From Bin87 sp963692995 (GTDB taxonomy: Bacteria; Chloroflexota; Dehalococcoidia; Lucifugimonadales; UBA3495): 64,000 nucleotides of DNA. The notes under the pieces are model-generated. The model did no database searches. It saw only the letters and a program-made list of their open reading frames with translations, and was not told where the DNA came from. Location of the stretch: positions 2,294,001-2,358,000 of the forward strand of contig OY843611.1 of the NCBI GenBank assembly GCA_963692995.1. Reading direction: 5' to 3'. Below are positions 17,611 through 25,666 of this stretch, piece after piece (positions within the stretch are counted from its first letter, which is position 1; each line of letters begins with the position of its first letter). The position numbers were made by a program, and so were the translations under genes.

Positions 17611-17797
17611 GACGGTAAACCAAAGCCTACTGTGCGGTTCATCCCCCAGTGCCACTCGCACGGACCGGCATTCGGTAGGATCCGCTACTCGGCTGCCCAC
17701 GTAACAGCCGTGTTCCGGCGATAAAAGCCGCCGCAAAGTGGCCCAGGTTGCCTCGGCTGCCCGGGCCGCAATCACAATGACCGCCACAAGGAGTTCC

Positions 17798-18565
17798 ATG
17801 TTCCGCAACAAATTCGGCAATATTGCCGTCAAACGTCATCCAATCTTCGCGGTGGCCATCGCGCTGGCCCTGGTGATGTTCGTCGCCACCGACGGAGTAG
17901 TCAGCGCGGCCTCCAAGCCGCCCAAGGCGCCCGAGAACTTCACTGCCTCGGCCACTAGAGTAGCTGGCGAGATTCTGGTGCGATGGGACCCCGAACCCGG
18001 CGCTACCGCCTATGAACTCTGCATCGAGTCAGACAACGATGAAAAAGTTTGTGACGTCATCAATCCCTCCGTTACGGGGAGGTTTTATGGAAATCTGGAT
18101 GTGGGCGTACGTTATTGGTTCGCCATCCGGAGTTACCGGGACCCCTGGGCTTCCATGTGGTTCTTCACCGAGCGCATCCGCGCCGGCACCGAGAACTTCT
18201 GCCCGATTACCGGATTTCCGATGCCGGCGGGTGGGTACAATTCGATAGGCGACACGGTGCGCGCCAACGGCGTTTCCGTTACTGTAGACAGCGTGAGTTT
18301 TCCGGCCGATACGGATAAACAACTAGCCAATGACCGTCGCTTTATCAAAATCTGCGTTACTGTGCACGGACGTAACCGCCCCTCTATCACCCCAAACCTG
18401 GACACGGACGCCGGACTGTCAACGCGGTGGTATAACCAAGGCATATGCGGCTCGTACGACATACCGGCTAATGCCACCGTCGCCGTATTCACGGTGCTCC
18501 CGTGGAATAAGAAATCAAGAGAAGGGCCTCCTTTCCTCTATCGGTTTGACGTGCCGGCGGACTGA
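17798..18565 (+). CDS. Secreted protein with fibronectin type III-like domain
   Basis: A 255-residue exported protein. The signal peptide is a basic start (MFRNKFGNIAVKRHP) plus a hydrophobic core (FAVAIALALVMFVA), with likely cleavage after VVSAA. A segment of about 85 residues, from PKAPENFTASATRVAG through WDPEPGATAYELCIES to VGVRYWFAIRSY, matches the strand pattern of fibronectin type III domains. The C-terminal half (about residues 130-255) is unassigned and has paired cysteines. AAGGAG lies four bases before ATG 17798; an in-frame ATG at 17777 is the alternative start. The role is unknown, probably extracellular binding. Confidence 0.8.
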   Translation: MFRNKFGNIAVKRHPIFAVAIALALVMFVATDGVVSAASKPPKAPENFTASATRVAGEILVRWDPEPGATAYELCIESDNDEKVCDVINPSVTGRFYGNLDVGVRYWFAIRSYRDPWASMWFFTERIRAGTENFCPITGFPMPAGGYNSIGDTVRANGVSVTVDSVSFPADTDKQLANDRRFIKICVTVHGRNRPSITPNLDTDAGLSTRWYNQGICGSYDIPANATVAVFTVLPWNKKSREGPPFLYRFDVPAD

Positions 18566-18819
18566 CCGGAGAAGTCCCTCCCCCTGGGCAACGGCGCCGC
18601 CAAGTTTGACTCGGCGGCGCCCTTTCAGTCCAAAAAGCCGGTTACTCAACCGATGCGTCGGTACACTGATTTTTAGTTGTCCCAACCGCTTGCGAACTTC
18701 CGTCAGTAAGCGAATGCCGCCGAATACGTCGCTGACGATATTCGTCGCCGTAATGACGAAACCCTCCGGCAGTTGTGTGGGCCAGCAACTTTCGCAATTT
18801 CCTCGTACCAGCGGCCGGT

Positions 18820-18848
18820 TTGACGTTGCGGGGCGCGCCCGATACGAT
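18820..18848 (+). promoter_or_regulatory. Promoter of bioY, almost leaderless
   Basis: TTGACG (18820-18825), 17 bases, TACGAT (18843-18848). The start codon is at 18858, only nine bases past the -10, so transcription would begin within a few bases of the ATG. Confidence 0.7.
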
Positions 18849-18857
18849 GTAGAGGCT

Positions 18858-19523
18858 ATGGGCAACCCCTCCGCTCTGATCGCCGTCTCCACCCCCACGC
18901 TGCCCGGCACGTTGGCTGACCTGATTTTGCCGGGTTCGGCCGGCGCGCGACGCGTCGTCCGCGACGTGGCGCTCATCGTCGCGGGAAGTTTGGTGGTGGC
19001 GCTTTTTGCGCAAATTAAGATTCCTCTGGGCTTTACGCCGGTTCCCATCACCGGACAGACCTTCGCCGTTCTGCTGGTGGGAGCTTTGCTGGGCGGTTGG
19101 CGCGGTGGCCTGGCGTTGGCCCTCTATGCGATAGAAGGCGCGTTCCTGCCCTTTTTCGCCGCAGGCGCTACGGGATGGTTCTGGCTGCTGCCCTCGGGTG
19201 GTTACATCGTGGGATTTATTCCGGCGGCGGCGCTGGTGGGCTGGCTTTGCCAGATGGGATGGAACCGGCGCCCCTGGATACTGGCCGCGATGTTAGCGGG
19301 CAATGCTCTCCTCTACGTGCCGGGGCTGCTGCAACTCAATCTGTTTTTGCCCGCCAATGCCGTTGCGGCCTGGGGATGCGCCGACGTGTGGCAATGTGGC
19401 CTGCTGCCTTTCATAGCCGGTGATCTGGCGAAACTGGTAGCGGCAAGCCTGGCCTTACCGGGCATATGGGCGCTGCTGGACCGCTTCGCGGTAAATCCCC
19501 CCCCGCCGGAGAAGGGACGGTAG
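18858..19523 (+). CDS. bioY: BioY biotin transporter (ECF substrate-binding subunit)
   Basis: A 221-residue membrane protein with about six hydrophobic helices. Family marks are AQIKIPLGFTPVPITGQTFAVLL, split by the usual Pro-rich turn, then LLGGWRGGLALALYAIEGAFLPFF and GYIVGFIPAA. It captures biotin and works alone or with the ECF ATPase and EcfT proteins, which are not in this window. Biotin uptake fits the presence of a biotin-dependent acyl-CoA carboxylase subunit at 58525. The start is ATG 18858. The next gene begins six bases after the stop. Confidence 0.93.
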   Translation: MGNPSALIAVSTPTLPGTLADLILPGSAGARRVVRDVALIVAGSLVVALFAQIKIPLGFTPVPITGQTFAVLLVGALLGGWRGGLALALYAIEGAFLPFFAAGATGWFWLLPSGGYIVGFIPAAALVGWLCQMGWNRRPWILAAMLAGNALLYVPGLLQLNLFLPANAVAAWGCADVWQCGLLPFIAGDLAKLVAASLALPGIWALLDRFAVNPPPPEKGR

Positions 19524-19529
19524 CCGGCA

Positions 19530-20216
19530 ATGGACATCTACTGGTTGGGACACGCCTGTTTCCGGCTCCGGTCGGCCACCTCCGGCCTCTCCATTCTCAC
19601 CGACCCCTATCCCTCCGGTATCGGCGGACTGGGCGTGCGCATGGACCCGAGGCAGCTAGTGGACATGGCCGCGGCTACCATCAGCCGCGACGCCCTCCTG
19701 CACAACGGCGTCGGCGACCTGGATGGCCGACCCCGCGTTTTCGATGCTCCCGGCGAGTATGAGTTTCAGGGCATCACCATCCGGGCAGTGATGACGCCCC
19801 TGTCAGAAGGCATGCCCCGCAGCCAGCGTAACGTGGCCTACGCCATAACTATCGACGGCATCTGCATCTGTCACTTGGGCAACATCAGTCAGCCATTGAC
19901 CGCCCAGCAGATCGATCTGATCGGCCCAGCGGATGTCGTACTGGCCCCGGCCGGCGGTTCCGACCACAATTTGCTGCCGTATCGGGCCATCAACCGGACG
20001 GCGCAACAGCTGGATGCCCGTTGGCTGATCCCCATGCACTACCGCGGCCCGGACGAGCCTTCTGCCGTGGAGCCGGACGGCGCCGCCGCCTTCCTGCGCG
20101 AGTTGGGCGTGGCCGACGGAACCTTGCAACCACAAGGCCGGATGCAGGTCACGCGGAACAATCTTCCGCCAACGCTGCAAATCGGATTGTTGACGCCACA
20201 ATACCGCACGCAGTAA
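19530..20216 (+). CDS. MBL-fold metal-dependent hydrolase (UlaG-like), divergent
   Basis: A 228-residue beta-lactamase-fold protein of the UlaG/COG2220 type. Recognisable elements are the first strand MDIYWLGHACFRL, the LTDPYPSGIGGLG loop, the FDAPGEYEFQGI segment, the CHLGNISQPL strand, and IPMHYR near the C-terminus. In related proteins the HLGN position is usually HLGD, so one metal ligand may be altered here. It lies six bases after bioY and is probably co-transcribed with it, but no functional link to biotin is known. The substrate is unknown. Confidence 0.85.
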   Translation: MDIYWLGHACFRLRSATSGLSILTDPYPSGIGGLGVRMDPRQLVDMAAATISRDALLHNGVGDLDGRPRVFDAPGEYEFQGITIRAVMTPLSEGMPRSQRNVAYAITIDGICICHLGNISQPLTAQQIDLIGPADVVLAPAGGSDHNLLPYRAINRTAQQLDARWLIPMHYRGPDEPSAVEPDGAAAFLRELGVADGTLQPQGRMQVTRNNLPPTLQIGLLTPQYRTQ

Positions 20217-20293
20217 CGGGGCCGCACGCAGTACAGAACCGCAACTCCAACGCCGGAGGCTCGGTGTATAATGCCTCTACCGGGAGGTGCGCC

Positions 20294-22054
20294 ATGCCAG
20301 ACCAGATGGGGCCATACTCTGCAATCCGCAATGAATTCAACCGGCCCGTAACGATGCGCGACGGCGTCACTCTGTATGCCGACGTATATCGACCTGACGT
20401 AGCGGAAGCTTTCCCGACGCTGCTCCAGCGCACGCCCTACGACAAATCCCAAGGGCGGACCGGAAGCCTGGACGCCATACGCGCGGCTTCACACGGATAT
20501 GCCGTGGTGATCCAGGACACCCGAGGACGCTACACCTCCGAGGGCGAGTTCTATCCGTTCCTGGACGAGGCTGACGACGGCTACGATACGGTGGCCTGGT
20601 GCGCCGAGCAACCCTGGAGCTCGGGCAAGGTAGGAATGTTCGGGCGTTCGTACGTGGGAGCGACCCAGTGGCTATGCGCTATCACCAATCCTCCGGCCTT
20701 GACGTGCATCGCTCCCGGCATCACGGCCTCGGATTATTACGAGGGCTGGACCTATCAAGGCGGCGCGCTGGCGTGGGGCTTTGCTCTGTCCTGGACAATG
20801 CGGCAACTCACCATGGCCAACCTGGACGCCATCGGCCGCCGCCATGAAGTTCCCGACGGGACCCGTGAAGCGCTGCTGGCCGCGTTCAACGAACTGGACT
20901 GTATCTTCCGGCGCCGGCCCATTGTGGACTTGCCGCATCTCAAGGAGCCCCTGGCCGGCTATCTTTATGACTGGATTCGCCATTCGTACAGCGATGACTA
21001 TTGGAAACGCTGGCGCATCGAAGAGCATTATCCGCACATCACCACGCCGGCGTTGCACCTGGGCGGCTGGCACGACATCTTCCTGCTGGGAACCCTGCGA
21101 AACTTCGTCGGTATGCGCGCCCAGGCGGAGGACGCCACGGCGCGAGACGGGCAGCGGCTTATCGTCGGCCCCTGGCATCACGGGCCTTTTGGAGAAACTT
21201 CCGGCCAATTCTTTTTCGGGCTGGGCGCCGCCGGCGCCGCCATTGACACCGACGGCATCCAGTTGCGCTGGTTTGACCATTGGCTGAAGGAGCAGCAAAA
21301 CGGCGCGGACCCGGAAAAGATCGGGCCGCCGGTGCGTATTTTCGTGATGGGCGCCAACCAGTGGCGCGATGAGCAGGAATGGCCCCTGGCTCGAGCACAG
21401 TACACCGACTACTACCTGCACAGCGGCGGGAAGGCCAACACTTCATCCGGGGACGGGTCTCTGTCCGTCGCTGCGCCGCAAGATGAAGCGCCGGACGTGT
21501 TCCTCTACGATCCGCGTGATCCGGTACCCACCAGGGGAGGGCCCCTCTGCTGCGGCCCGGTTTTTGTGCCGGGCGGCGCATACGACCAGCAGGAAATAGA
21601 AACCCGCCGCGACGTGCTCTGCTACACCACGCCCGCCCTGTCTGATGACCTGGAAGTTACCGGGCCAGTTACGGTTACTTTGTTTGCATGCACCACAGCC
21701 GCTGATACGGACTTCACGGCCAAACTGGTGGACGTGGAACCCTGTGGAGCGGCCCGCAGCCTTTCCGACGGGATCATCCGGGGCCGTTACCGACTGGGCG
21801 CCGACGCGGCTCGACCGGCAAACGCGGGAGAAGTCGTAGAGTACACCATCGACCTGGTGGCCACCAGCAACGTGTTTAAGGCGGGCCATCGTATCCGGTT
21901 GGAAATCAGCAGCAGCAACTTCCCTCGTTTCGACCGCAACTTCAACACCGCCGCCCACCCGTGGGCGACAACCGAGTGCATTCCTGCCATCCAGACCATC
22001 CACCACGATGGGCAATATTCTTCACGAGTACGTTTGCCCGTCATCCCGGCTTAG
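20294..22054 (+). CDS. CocE/NonD family hydrolase (X-Pro dipeptidyl-peptidase-like)
   Basis: A 586-residue serine hydrolase. The N-terminal alpha/beta domain has RDGVTLYADVYRP, the oxyanion segment RTPYDKS, the nucleophile elbow GRSYVGATQW, GGWHDIFLLGT (candidate acid) and GPWHHGPFG (candidate His). The C-terminal half is the jelly-roll domain typical of the family (LEVTGPVTVTLFA and HRIRLEISSSNFPRFDRN). Members hydrolyse esters or amides such as cocaine, glutaryl-7-aminocephalosporanic acid or peptides. A perfect TATAAT (20267-20272) and GGGAGG precede ATG 20294. There is no signal peptide, so it is probably cytoplasmic. Confidence 0.93.
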   Translation: MPDQMGPYSAIRNEFNRPVTMRDGVTLYADVYRPDVAEAFPTLLQRTPYDKSQGRTGSLDAIRAASHGYAVVIQDTRGRYTSEGEFYPFLDEADDGYDTVAWCAEQPWSSGKVGMFGRSYVGATQWLCAITNPPALTCIAPGITASDYYEGWTYQGGALAWGFALSWTMRQLTMANLDAIGRRHEVPDGTREALLAAFNELDCIFRRRPIVDLPHLKEPLAGYLYDWIRHSYSDDYWKRWRIEEHYPHITTPALHLGGWHDIFLLGTLRNFVGMRAQAEDATARDGQRLIVGPWHHGPFGETSGQFFFGLGAAGAAIDTDGIQLRWFDHWLKEQQNGADPEKIGPPVRIFVMGANQWRDEQEWPLARAQYTDYYLHSGGKANTSSGDGSLSVAAPQDEAPDVFLYDPRDPVPTRGGPLCCGPVFVPGGAYDQQEIETRRDVLCYTTPALSDDLEVTGPVTVTLFACTTAADTDFTAKLVDVEPCGAARSLSDGIIRGRYRLGADAARPANAGEVVEYTIDLVATSNVFKAGHRIRLEISSSNFPRFDRNFNTAAHPWATTECIPAIQTIHHDGQYSSRVRLPVIPA

Positions 22055-22056
22055 CC

Positions 22057-22260
22057 GTGGCCCGGTACGGCTGCCTGGCGCTGGCGATAATCGTCGCCAC
22101 AGCGCTGCTGTTTTTTATCGTGTACCTGTGGTCGGGTTGGCTGAACCGTCCCGTGGGTCACCACCCGCCGGTGGCGGCCCACGGCGTGGCAGTCCCGCGC
22201 GTGCCCGGTTTGGTGGCGTGGGATGGTGAAGCGGCGGTCGGGTGGGGCCGGAGTGGCTAG
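22057..22260 (+). CDS. Possible small single-pass membrane protein
   Basis: A 67-codon frame starting at GTG three bases after the CocE stop. Its first 30 residues form a plausible membrane helix (CLALAIIVATALLFFIVYLW), followed by a short Pro/His/Val-rich tail. No ribosome binding site is visible and no family is recognised. It could be translated by coupling with the upstream gene, or be a chance frame. Confidence 0.3.
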   Translation: MARYGCLALAIIVATALLFFIVYLWSGWLNRPVGHHPPVAAHGVAVPRVPGLVAWDGEAAVGWGRSG

Positions 22261-22333
22261 GTAGCAGAGGCAGTATCGGAACGGAGCAGGGCAGTTCCGC
22301 TCAAAGTGGGTGCACGTGAGCGCAGTTGTCGAG

Positions 22334-22362
22334 TTGCGCTTTGACAAACCGATTGCTAGAAT
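22334..22362 (+). promoter_or_regulatory. Promoter of tRNA-Trp
   Basis: TTGCGC (22334-22339), 17 bases, TAGAAT (22357-22362) places initiation a few bases before the tRNA. A TTGACA at 22341 is closer to consensus but has no well-spaced -10 that fits the tRNA start. Confidence 0.55.
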
Positions 22363-22372
22363 AGTAGAACAC

Positions 22373-22446
22373 ACCGGCGTGGTGTAATGGTAACGCATCG
22401 GTCTCCAAAACCGAAAATGTGGGTTCGATCCCTGCCGCCGGTGCCA
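22373..22446 (+). tRNA. tRNA-Trp (anticodon CCA)
   Basis: A complete cloverleaf: acceptor stem ACCGGCG with CGCCGGT; anticodon stem TCGGT with ACCGA around loop CTCCAAA, giving anticodon CCA; and a T-arm with the loop TTCGATC. The discriminator is G and the 3' CCA is encoded. The T stem includes two G-U pairs. Confidence 0.95.
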
Positions 22447-22450
22447 CTCC

Positions 22451-22475
22451 ATCCCTAGCGTGAGCAGGGATTTTT
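22451..22475 (+). terminator. Terminator after tRNA-Trp
   Basis: ATCCCT (22451-22456) pairs with AGGGAT (22466-22471), and an inner GC..GC pair closes the loop. The stem runs into a five-T tract at 22471-22475. Confidence 0.75.
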
Positions 22476-22761
22476 GGGCATTCCGTCAGGACCGCGCTCT
22501 TGCCCGCCGCATGCAGAAACGCCTCCCGGCTCCAGACCAGGTCACAGCAGGCCCCGGGATATTTATGATCCGCGCATCCGTCCCCAGCGACACCCCATCG
22601 GCCATGGTCCTGTACCGACTTCCGCCACCGGGTTTGCCGAGTTGATCAGTTATCCGGCGAAGTCGCGTAGTTTCGGGCAGAACGATGTATAGTATCGGAC
22701 AGCAGGAAGGGCAGCCGGGCCGCCACTGGTAGCGTACCCGCATGACGGAGGACAGCAGGCA
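22476..22761. other. Intergenic region, no gene seen
   Basis: About 285 bases between the tRNA-Trp terminator and the SnoaL-like gene. Short frames on both strands look like chance frames. No clear promoter could be assigned for the downstream genes. Confidence 0.4.
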
Positions 22762-23226
22762 ATGAGTTTGGAGGACATCGAACGCAGGCTCCGCGCCCTG
22801 GAAGACGTTGAAGAGATCAAGCGGCTCAAAGCACGTTACTGCACCTACTGCGACGACAACTACGACGCCGAAAAGATCGCCAGCCTGTTTGTTACGGACG
22901 CGGTTTGGGACGGCGGCATACGGGGCCGGGCAGAAGGACGCGACGGCATCCGCGAGTTTTTCGTCAACGCTCCGAACCGGCTGCCCTTCGCCATTCACAT
23001 GGTCATGAACCCCATCATCGAGGTTGACGGGGACAACGCCACCGGCATCTGGTACCTGTTCCAAGCCTGTACTTACGCCGACGGCGACCGGGCGGTTTGG
23101 GGTTCGGCGCGGTACGACGAAGAGTACGTCAGGGTAAATGGCGTCTGGATGTTCAAGCGCCTGAAATTGACGTCCCATTTCTGGACCCCCTTTGATGAAG
23201 GGTGGGCCAAAGCGCAGTTCGTGTAG
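22762..23226 (+). CDS. SnoaL-like / NTF2-fold small protein
   Basis: A 154-residue protein of the nuclear transport factor 2-like superfamily. An N-terminal helix (MSLEDIERRLRALEDVEEIKRL) leads into the cone-shaped fold, with the usual YCTYCDDNYDAEKIASLF and DAVWDGG segments. Next come GREG-like RAEGRDGIREFF and the C-terminal beta strands (WMFKRLKLTSHFWTPF). Such proteins act as small isomerases, cyclases or dehydratases, or as beta subunits of ring-hydroxylating enzymes. It sits 38 bases ahead of an HpaB-like hydroxylase gene, so a shared aromatic-degradation role is plausible but unproven. Confidence 0.85.
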   Translation: MSLEDIERRLRALEDVEEIKRLKARYCTYCDDNYDAEKIASLFVTDAVWDGGIRGRAEGRDGIREFFVNAPNRLPFAIHMVMNPIIEVDGDNATGIWYLFQACTYADGDRAVWGSARYDEEYVRVNGVWMFKRLKLTSHFWTPFDEGWAKAQFV

Positions 23227-23264
23227 GATGGAGTCGGACCAGGTTATCTTGCGGACGGTGAAGT

Positions 23265-24782
23265 ATGCGTACCGGGGCTGACTATAAAGCGAGTTTGCGC
23301 GATGGGCGCGACGTGTGGGCGCTGGGCGAGGGCGCCGTGGCGGACGTAACGACGCACCCGGCCACCTCGGGCATGGTGAGGGAGTACGTGGCATGGTACG
23401 ACCGCCACTTCGACGCCGCTTGGCAGGATATTCTCCTGACCGATCCGGATGACAGCGGCGAACGGCATCCCTGGGCGCTCACTCCTCCCAAAACGCCCGC
23501 TGAACTGATACGCCTGGGGAAAGAGATCAGCGCCGTCCATTTCGTGACCGGCGGCAACATGACCCACACCCCGGGTTACGGCGCATTCATCGCTCTGGGG
23601 TTGTTGAATGTCATGAAGCGTCTGGATCACTCCTCTGAAGACATTCGGAAGGCCGAGGAGTACCGGGACTATATATCCCGGAGCGGCCGGTTTCTCACCT
23701 ATGCCGGAGGCGGCCCGCTGATCGGCACGCGGCTCCGACCGGACGAGAGCGAGCGGGTGGCGCTCCGTCTGGTTAGCGAAACCGCCGACGGCATCGTGAT
23801 AAGCGGCAAAATCCAAATGCACACCAGCACGCCTTTCGCAGAAGATCTGCTGATCAGCACCCGGAATGATATGCCGCCCGGCAGCGGGCGGCACTTGTGG
23901 TTTGTAGTTCCCGTGAACGCGCCCGGCCTCCGCGTAGTGTCGCGCCGAATGGCGGCGCGACACCATAATTCGTTCCTGTCGCCACTGAGCAGCCGTTTTG
24001 ATGAACTGGATTCCATGGTATGGATGGAAGACGTTTTCATTCCCCGCTCTCGCGTTTTCACCGGGGAACCCCCGGAACGAAACCGGCGCCAATCACTGGT
24101 GTGCTGGATGCTCTGGCATCACTGCTACGGCTGGCTGGCCAAAGCCGAATTGAGTTTGGGTATCGCCCTGGCCCTGGCTGAAATCATGGGCCTCAAGTCC
24201 AATCCTCAAACTGTTGAGCAGTTATCCGAGATGACCGTCAACGTCCAGACCACGCGCACTTGCCTGACGGCGGCGGAACTGGATCCGGAGCCGACGGCCA
24301 GCGGCTATATCCTGCCCAATCAGCTCCACGTGGCGGCGGCTGGGGTGAATATCCTCCGGGTGCGGCAGCGTATGACCGAGTTGTTGCGGAGCCTTCCCGG
24401 TTCCTCCTTGATCAACGCGCCGGCCGATACCGACTTCGCCGACCCCAAAATGGCTGCCGAGCTGGAAGATTCCTTTGGTGGCGGCGGCTACACGGCGCTG
24501 CAACGGGCGGCGCTGCTGCAACTGGCCTGGGACCAGGTTTCGTCGGGTTTGGACGGGAGAGAGGCAGCCTTTGAGATGCACGCCAGCGGCGGTTTGGACG
24601 CCTGGCGCAGCCAAGTGGCGTCCTGGTTCGACCGCTATAACGAGTTGGCAAATGGCGCCAGCCGGTTTGTTCGGACGGACCTACCGCCCATGGACTTCTC
24701 CGGCTTGCAAGAGGCGGCGGGACCACCGCGTCGAATCCCGCAAGTCAACGCCCAAACACTCAACCCCCAAGCGGCAAATTAA
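23265..24782 (+). CDS. 4-hydroxyphenylacetate 3-hydroxylase (HpaB) family oxygenase
   Basis: A 505-residue FADH2-dependent hydroxylase of the HpaB/PvcC family. The N-terminus MRTGADYKASLRDGR and the DVTTHPAT motif are diagnostic. The middle has the acyl-CoA dehydrogenase-like FAD domain (SRSGRFLTYAGGGPLIGTRL and ADGIVISGKIQMHTSTPFAEDLL). Members hydroxylate phenols using reduced flavin supplied by a separate reductase (HpaC type); no such reductase is in the window. The family also includes 4-hydroxybutyryl-CoA dehydratase, but its iron-sulfur cysteine cluster is not obvious here. The substrate is uncertain. Confidence 0.92.
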   Translation: MRTGADYKASLRDGRDVWALGEGAVADVTTHPATSGMVREYVAWYDRHFDAAWQDILLTDPDDSGERHPWALTPPKTPAELIRLGKEISAVHFVTGGNMTHTPGYGAFIALGLLNVMKRLDHSSEDIRKAEEYRDYISRSGRFLTYAGGGPLIGTRLRPDESERVALRLVSETADGIVISGKIQMHTSTPFAEDLLISTRNDMPPGSGRHLWFVVPVNAPGLRVVSRRMAARHHNSFLSPLSSRFDELDSMVWMEDVFIPRSRVFTGEPPERNRRQSLVCWMLWHHCYGWLAKAELSLGIALALAEIMGLKSNPQTVEQLSEMTVNVQTTRTCLTAAELDPEPTASGYILPNQLHVAAAGVNILRVRQRMTELLRSLPGSSLINAPADTDFADPKMAAELEDSFGGGGYTALQRAALLQLAWDQVSSGLDGREAAFEMHASGGLDAWRSQVASWFDRYNELANGASRFVRTDLPPMDFSGLQEAAGPPRRIPQVNAQTLNPQAAN

Positions 24783-24861
24783 CGGCACGGCTGTTTCGGG
24801 CCGGCACGTGGCATATGGGTCAGATGGACGGAACGGTCGCAATTGACTGTGACGCCGGCAA

Positions 24862-24894
24862 TAAAACGGGCTGGAACCGGATCCGGTTCCAGCC
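24862..24894 (-). terminator. Terminator of tRNA-Gly (26-base perfect palindrome)
   Basis: GGCTGGAACCGGA and its exact reverse complement occupy 24869-24894. On the minus strand the hairpin is followed by CGTTTTAT, so it terminates the tRNA-Gly transcript. Confidence 0.85.
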
Positions 24895-24910
24895 TCTCGT
24901 GGGGTGTAGT

Positions 24911-24985
24911 TGGAGCGGAAGACGGGATTCGAACCCGCGACCTTCTCCTTGGCAAGGAGACGCTCTACCACTGAGCCACTTCCGC
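24911..24985 (-). tRNA. tRNA-Gly (anticodon GCC)
   Basis: On the minus strand the acceptor GCGGAAG pairs with CTTCCGC. The anticodon stem CTCCT/AGGAG holds loop TGCCA within TTGCCAA, giving anticodon GCC. The T-arm is CGGGTTCGAATCCCG, and the 3' CCA is encoded. All arms pair well. Confidence 0.97.
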
Positions 24986-25004
24986 AAGGGACTGCCGTGC
25001 AGTT

Positions 25005-25034
25005 AGGCTAACACAAACGGTGGCGCCCTGTAAA
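25005..25034 (-). promoter_or_regulatory. Promoter of tRNA-Gly
   Basis: On the minus strand, TTTACA (25034-25029), 18 bases, TAGCCT (25010-25005). Transcription would start about 13 bases before the mature tRNA. The tandem repeat begins immediately upstream of this promoter. Confidence 0.6.
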
Positions 25035-25046
25035 GAATACCCGCGG

Positions 25047-25407
25047 GGCCGGCGCCGCGCCGTCGGTTGCACGTCCGGGGCCAGCGCCGCGCCGTCGGTT
25101 GCACGTCCGGGGCCAGCGCCGCGCCGTCGGTTGCACGTCCGGGGCCAGCGCCGCGCCGTCGGTTGCACGTCCGGGGCCAGCGCCGCGCCGTCGGTTGCAC
25201 GTCCGGGGCCAGCGCCGCGCCGTCGGTTGCACGTCCGGGGCCAGCGCCGCGCCGTCGGTTGCACGTCCGGGGCCAGCGCCGCGCCGTCGGTTGCACGTCC
25301 GGGGCCAGCGCCGCGCCGTCGGTTGCACGTCCGGGGCCAGCGCCGCGCCGTCGGTTGCACGTCCGGGGCCAGCGCCGCGCCGTCGGTTGCACGTCCGGGG
25401 CCAGCGC
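25047..25407. repeat. 32-bp perfect tandem repeat, eleven copies
   Basis: A 32-base unit beginning GGCCAGCGCCGCGCCGTCGG and ending TTGCACGTCCGG is repeated head to tail with no spacers, at 25047, 25079, 25111 and so on through 25367. A nine-base partial copy starts at 25399. Only the first unit differs (G for A at its fifth base). The unit has no stop in any frame and 32 is not a multiple of three, so all six frames stay open; this produces spurious long ORFs. The lack of variation implies recent expansion or homogenisation. It is not a CRISPR, because there are no unique spacers. Confidence 0.97.
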
Positions 25408-25483
25408 GGCGTCGGCCGCCGGCACCGGCGCGGGCCCCGATTTTACTCCATGGCCAAGATGTCGGCCCCCTCGGTCACCTGCG

Positions 25484-25515
25484 CCGGAACCCGGGGCAGC
25501 CGGAACCCGGGGCAG
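25484..25515. repeat. 16-bp perfect tandem duplication
   Basis: CCGGAACCCGGGGCAG is present twice back to back at 25484-25499 and 25500-25515, about 75 bases after the 32-bp array. Confidence 0.85.
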
Positions 25516-25518
25516 GTC

Positions 25519-25554
25519 GATGACCTTCCGATTGGGGATGACCTTCCGATTGGG
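25519..25554. repeat. 18-bp perfect tandem duplication
   Basis: GATGACCTTCCGATTGGG occurs twice back to back at 25519-25536 and 25537-25554, immediately after the 16-bp duplication. It is the third tandem array in this half kilobase. Confidence 0.85.
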
Positions 25555-25666
25555 CCGGATCACCTCACCAAGTCGGAACAGTTGCATTGTGAGGGCAGCG
25601 TGGCGAATCGTATTGGCGATGGAGTAAAATCGGGCAACACGTTGATTTAAATATGAGGTGCGGGAT

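Larger units (their letters stand above)
16913..17797. other. Gene-poor region upstream of polX
   Basis: Nearly 900 bases carry no gene I can support. Several short frames exist on both strands, but their translations are low-complexity or lack a start with a ribosome binding site. One minus-strand segment near 17060-17250 reads partly like protein in two frames and could be the remains of a decayed gene. The region also holds a perfect palindrome (17475-17496) and a tandem duplication (17579-17610). Confidence 0.5.

Noticed and set aside
18566..18857. Minus-strand frame with protein-like stretch (near 18670-18830)
   Set aside because: One frame gives a plausible segment (LPEGFVITATNIVSDVFGG), but it has no start with a ribosome binding site, its coherent part is short, and it collides with the bioY promoter and gene.
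22341..22370. TTGACA as the -35 of tRNA-Trp
   Set aside because: With 15 to 18 base spacers the -10 would place initiation at or inside the tRNA. The TTGCGC-17-TAGAAT pair fits better.
25047..25407. CRISPR array
   Set aside because: The 32-bp units are directly adjacent with no variable spacers, and no cas genes are near.
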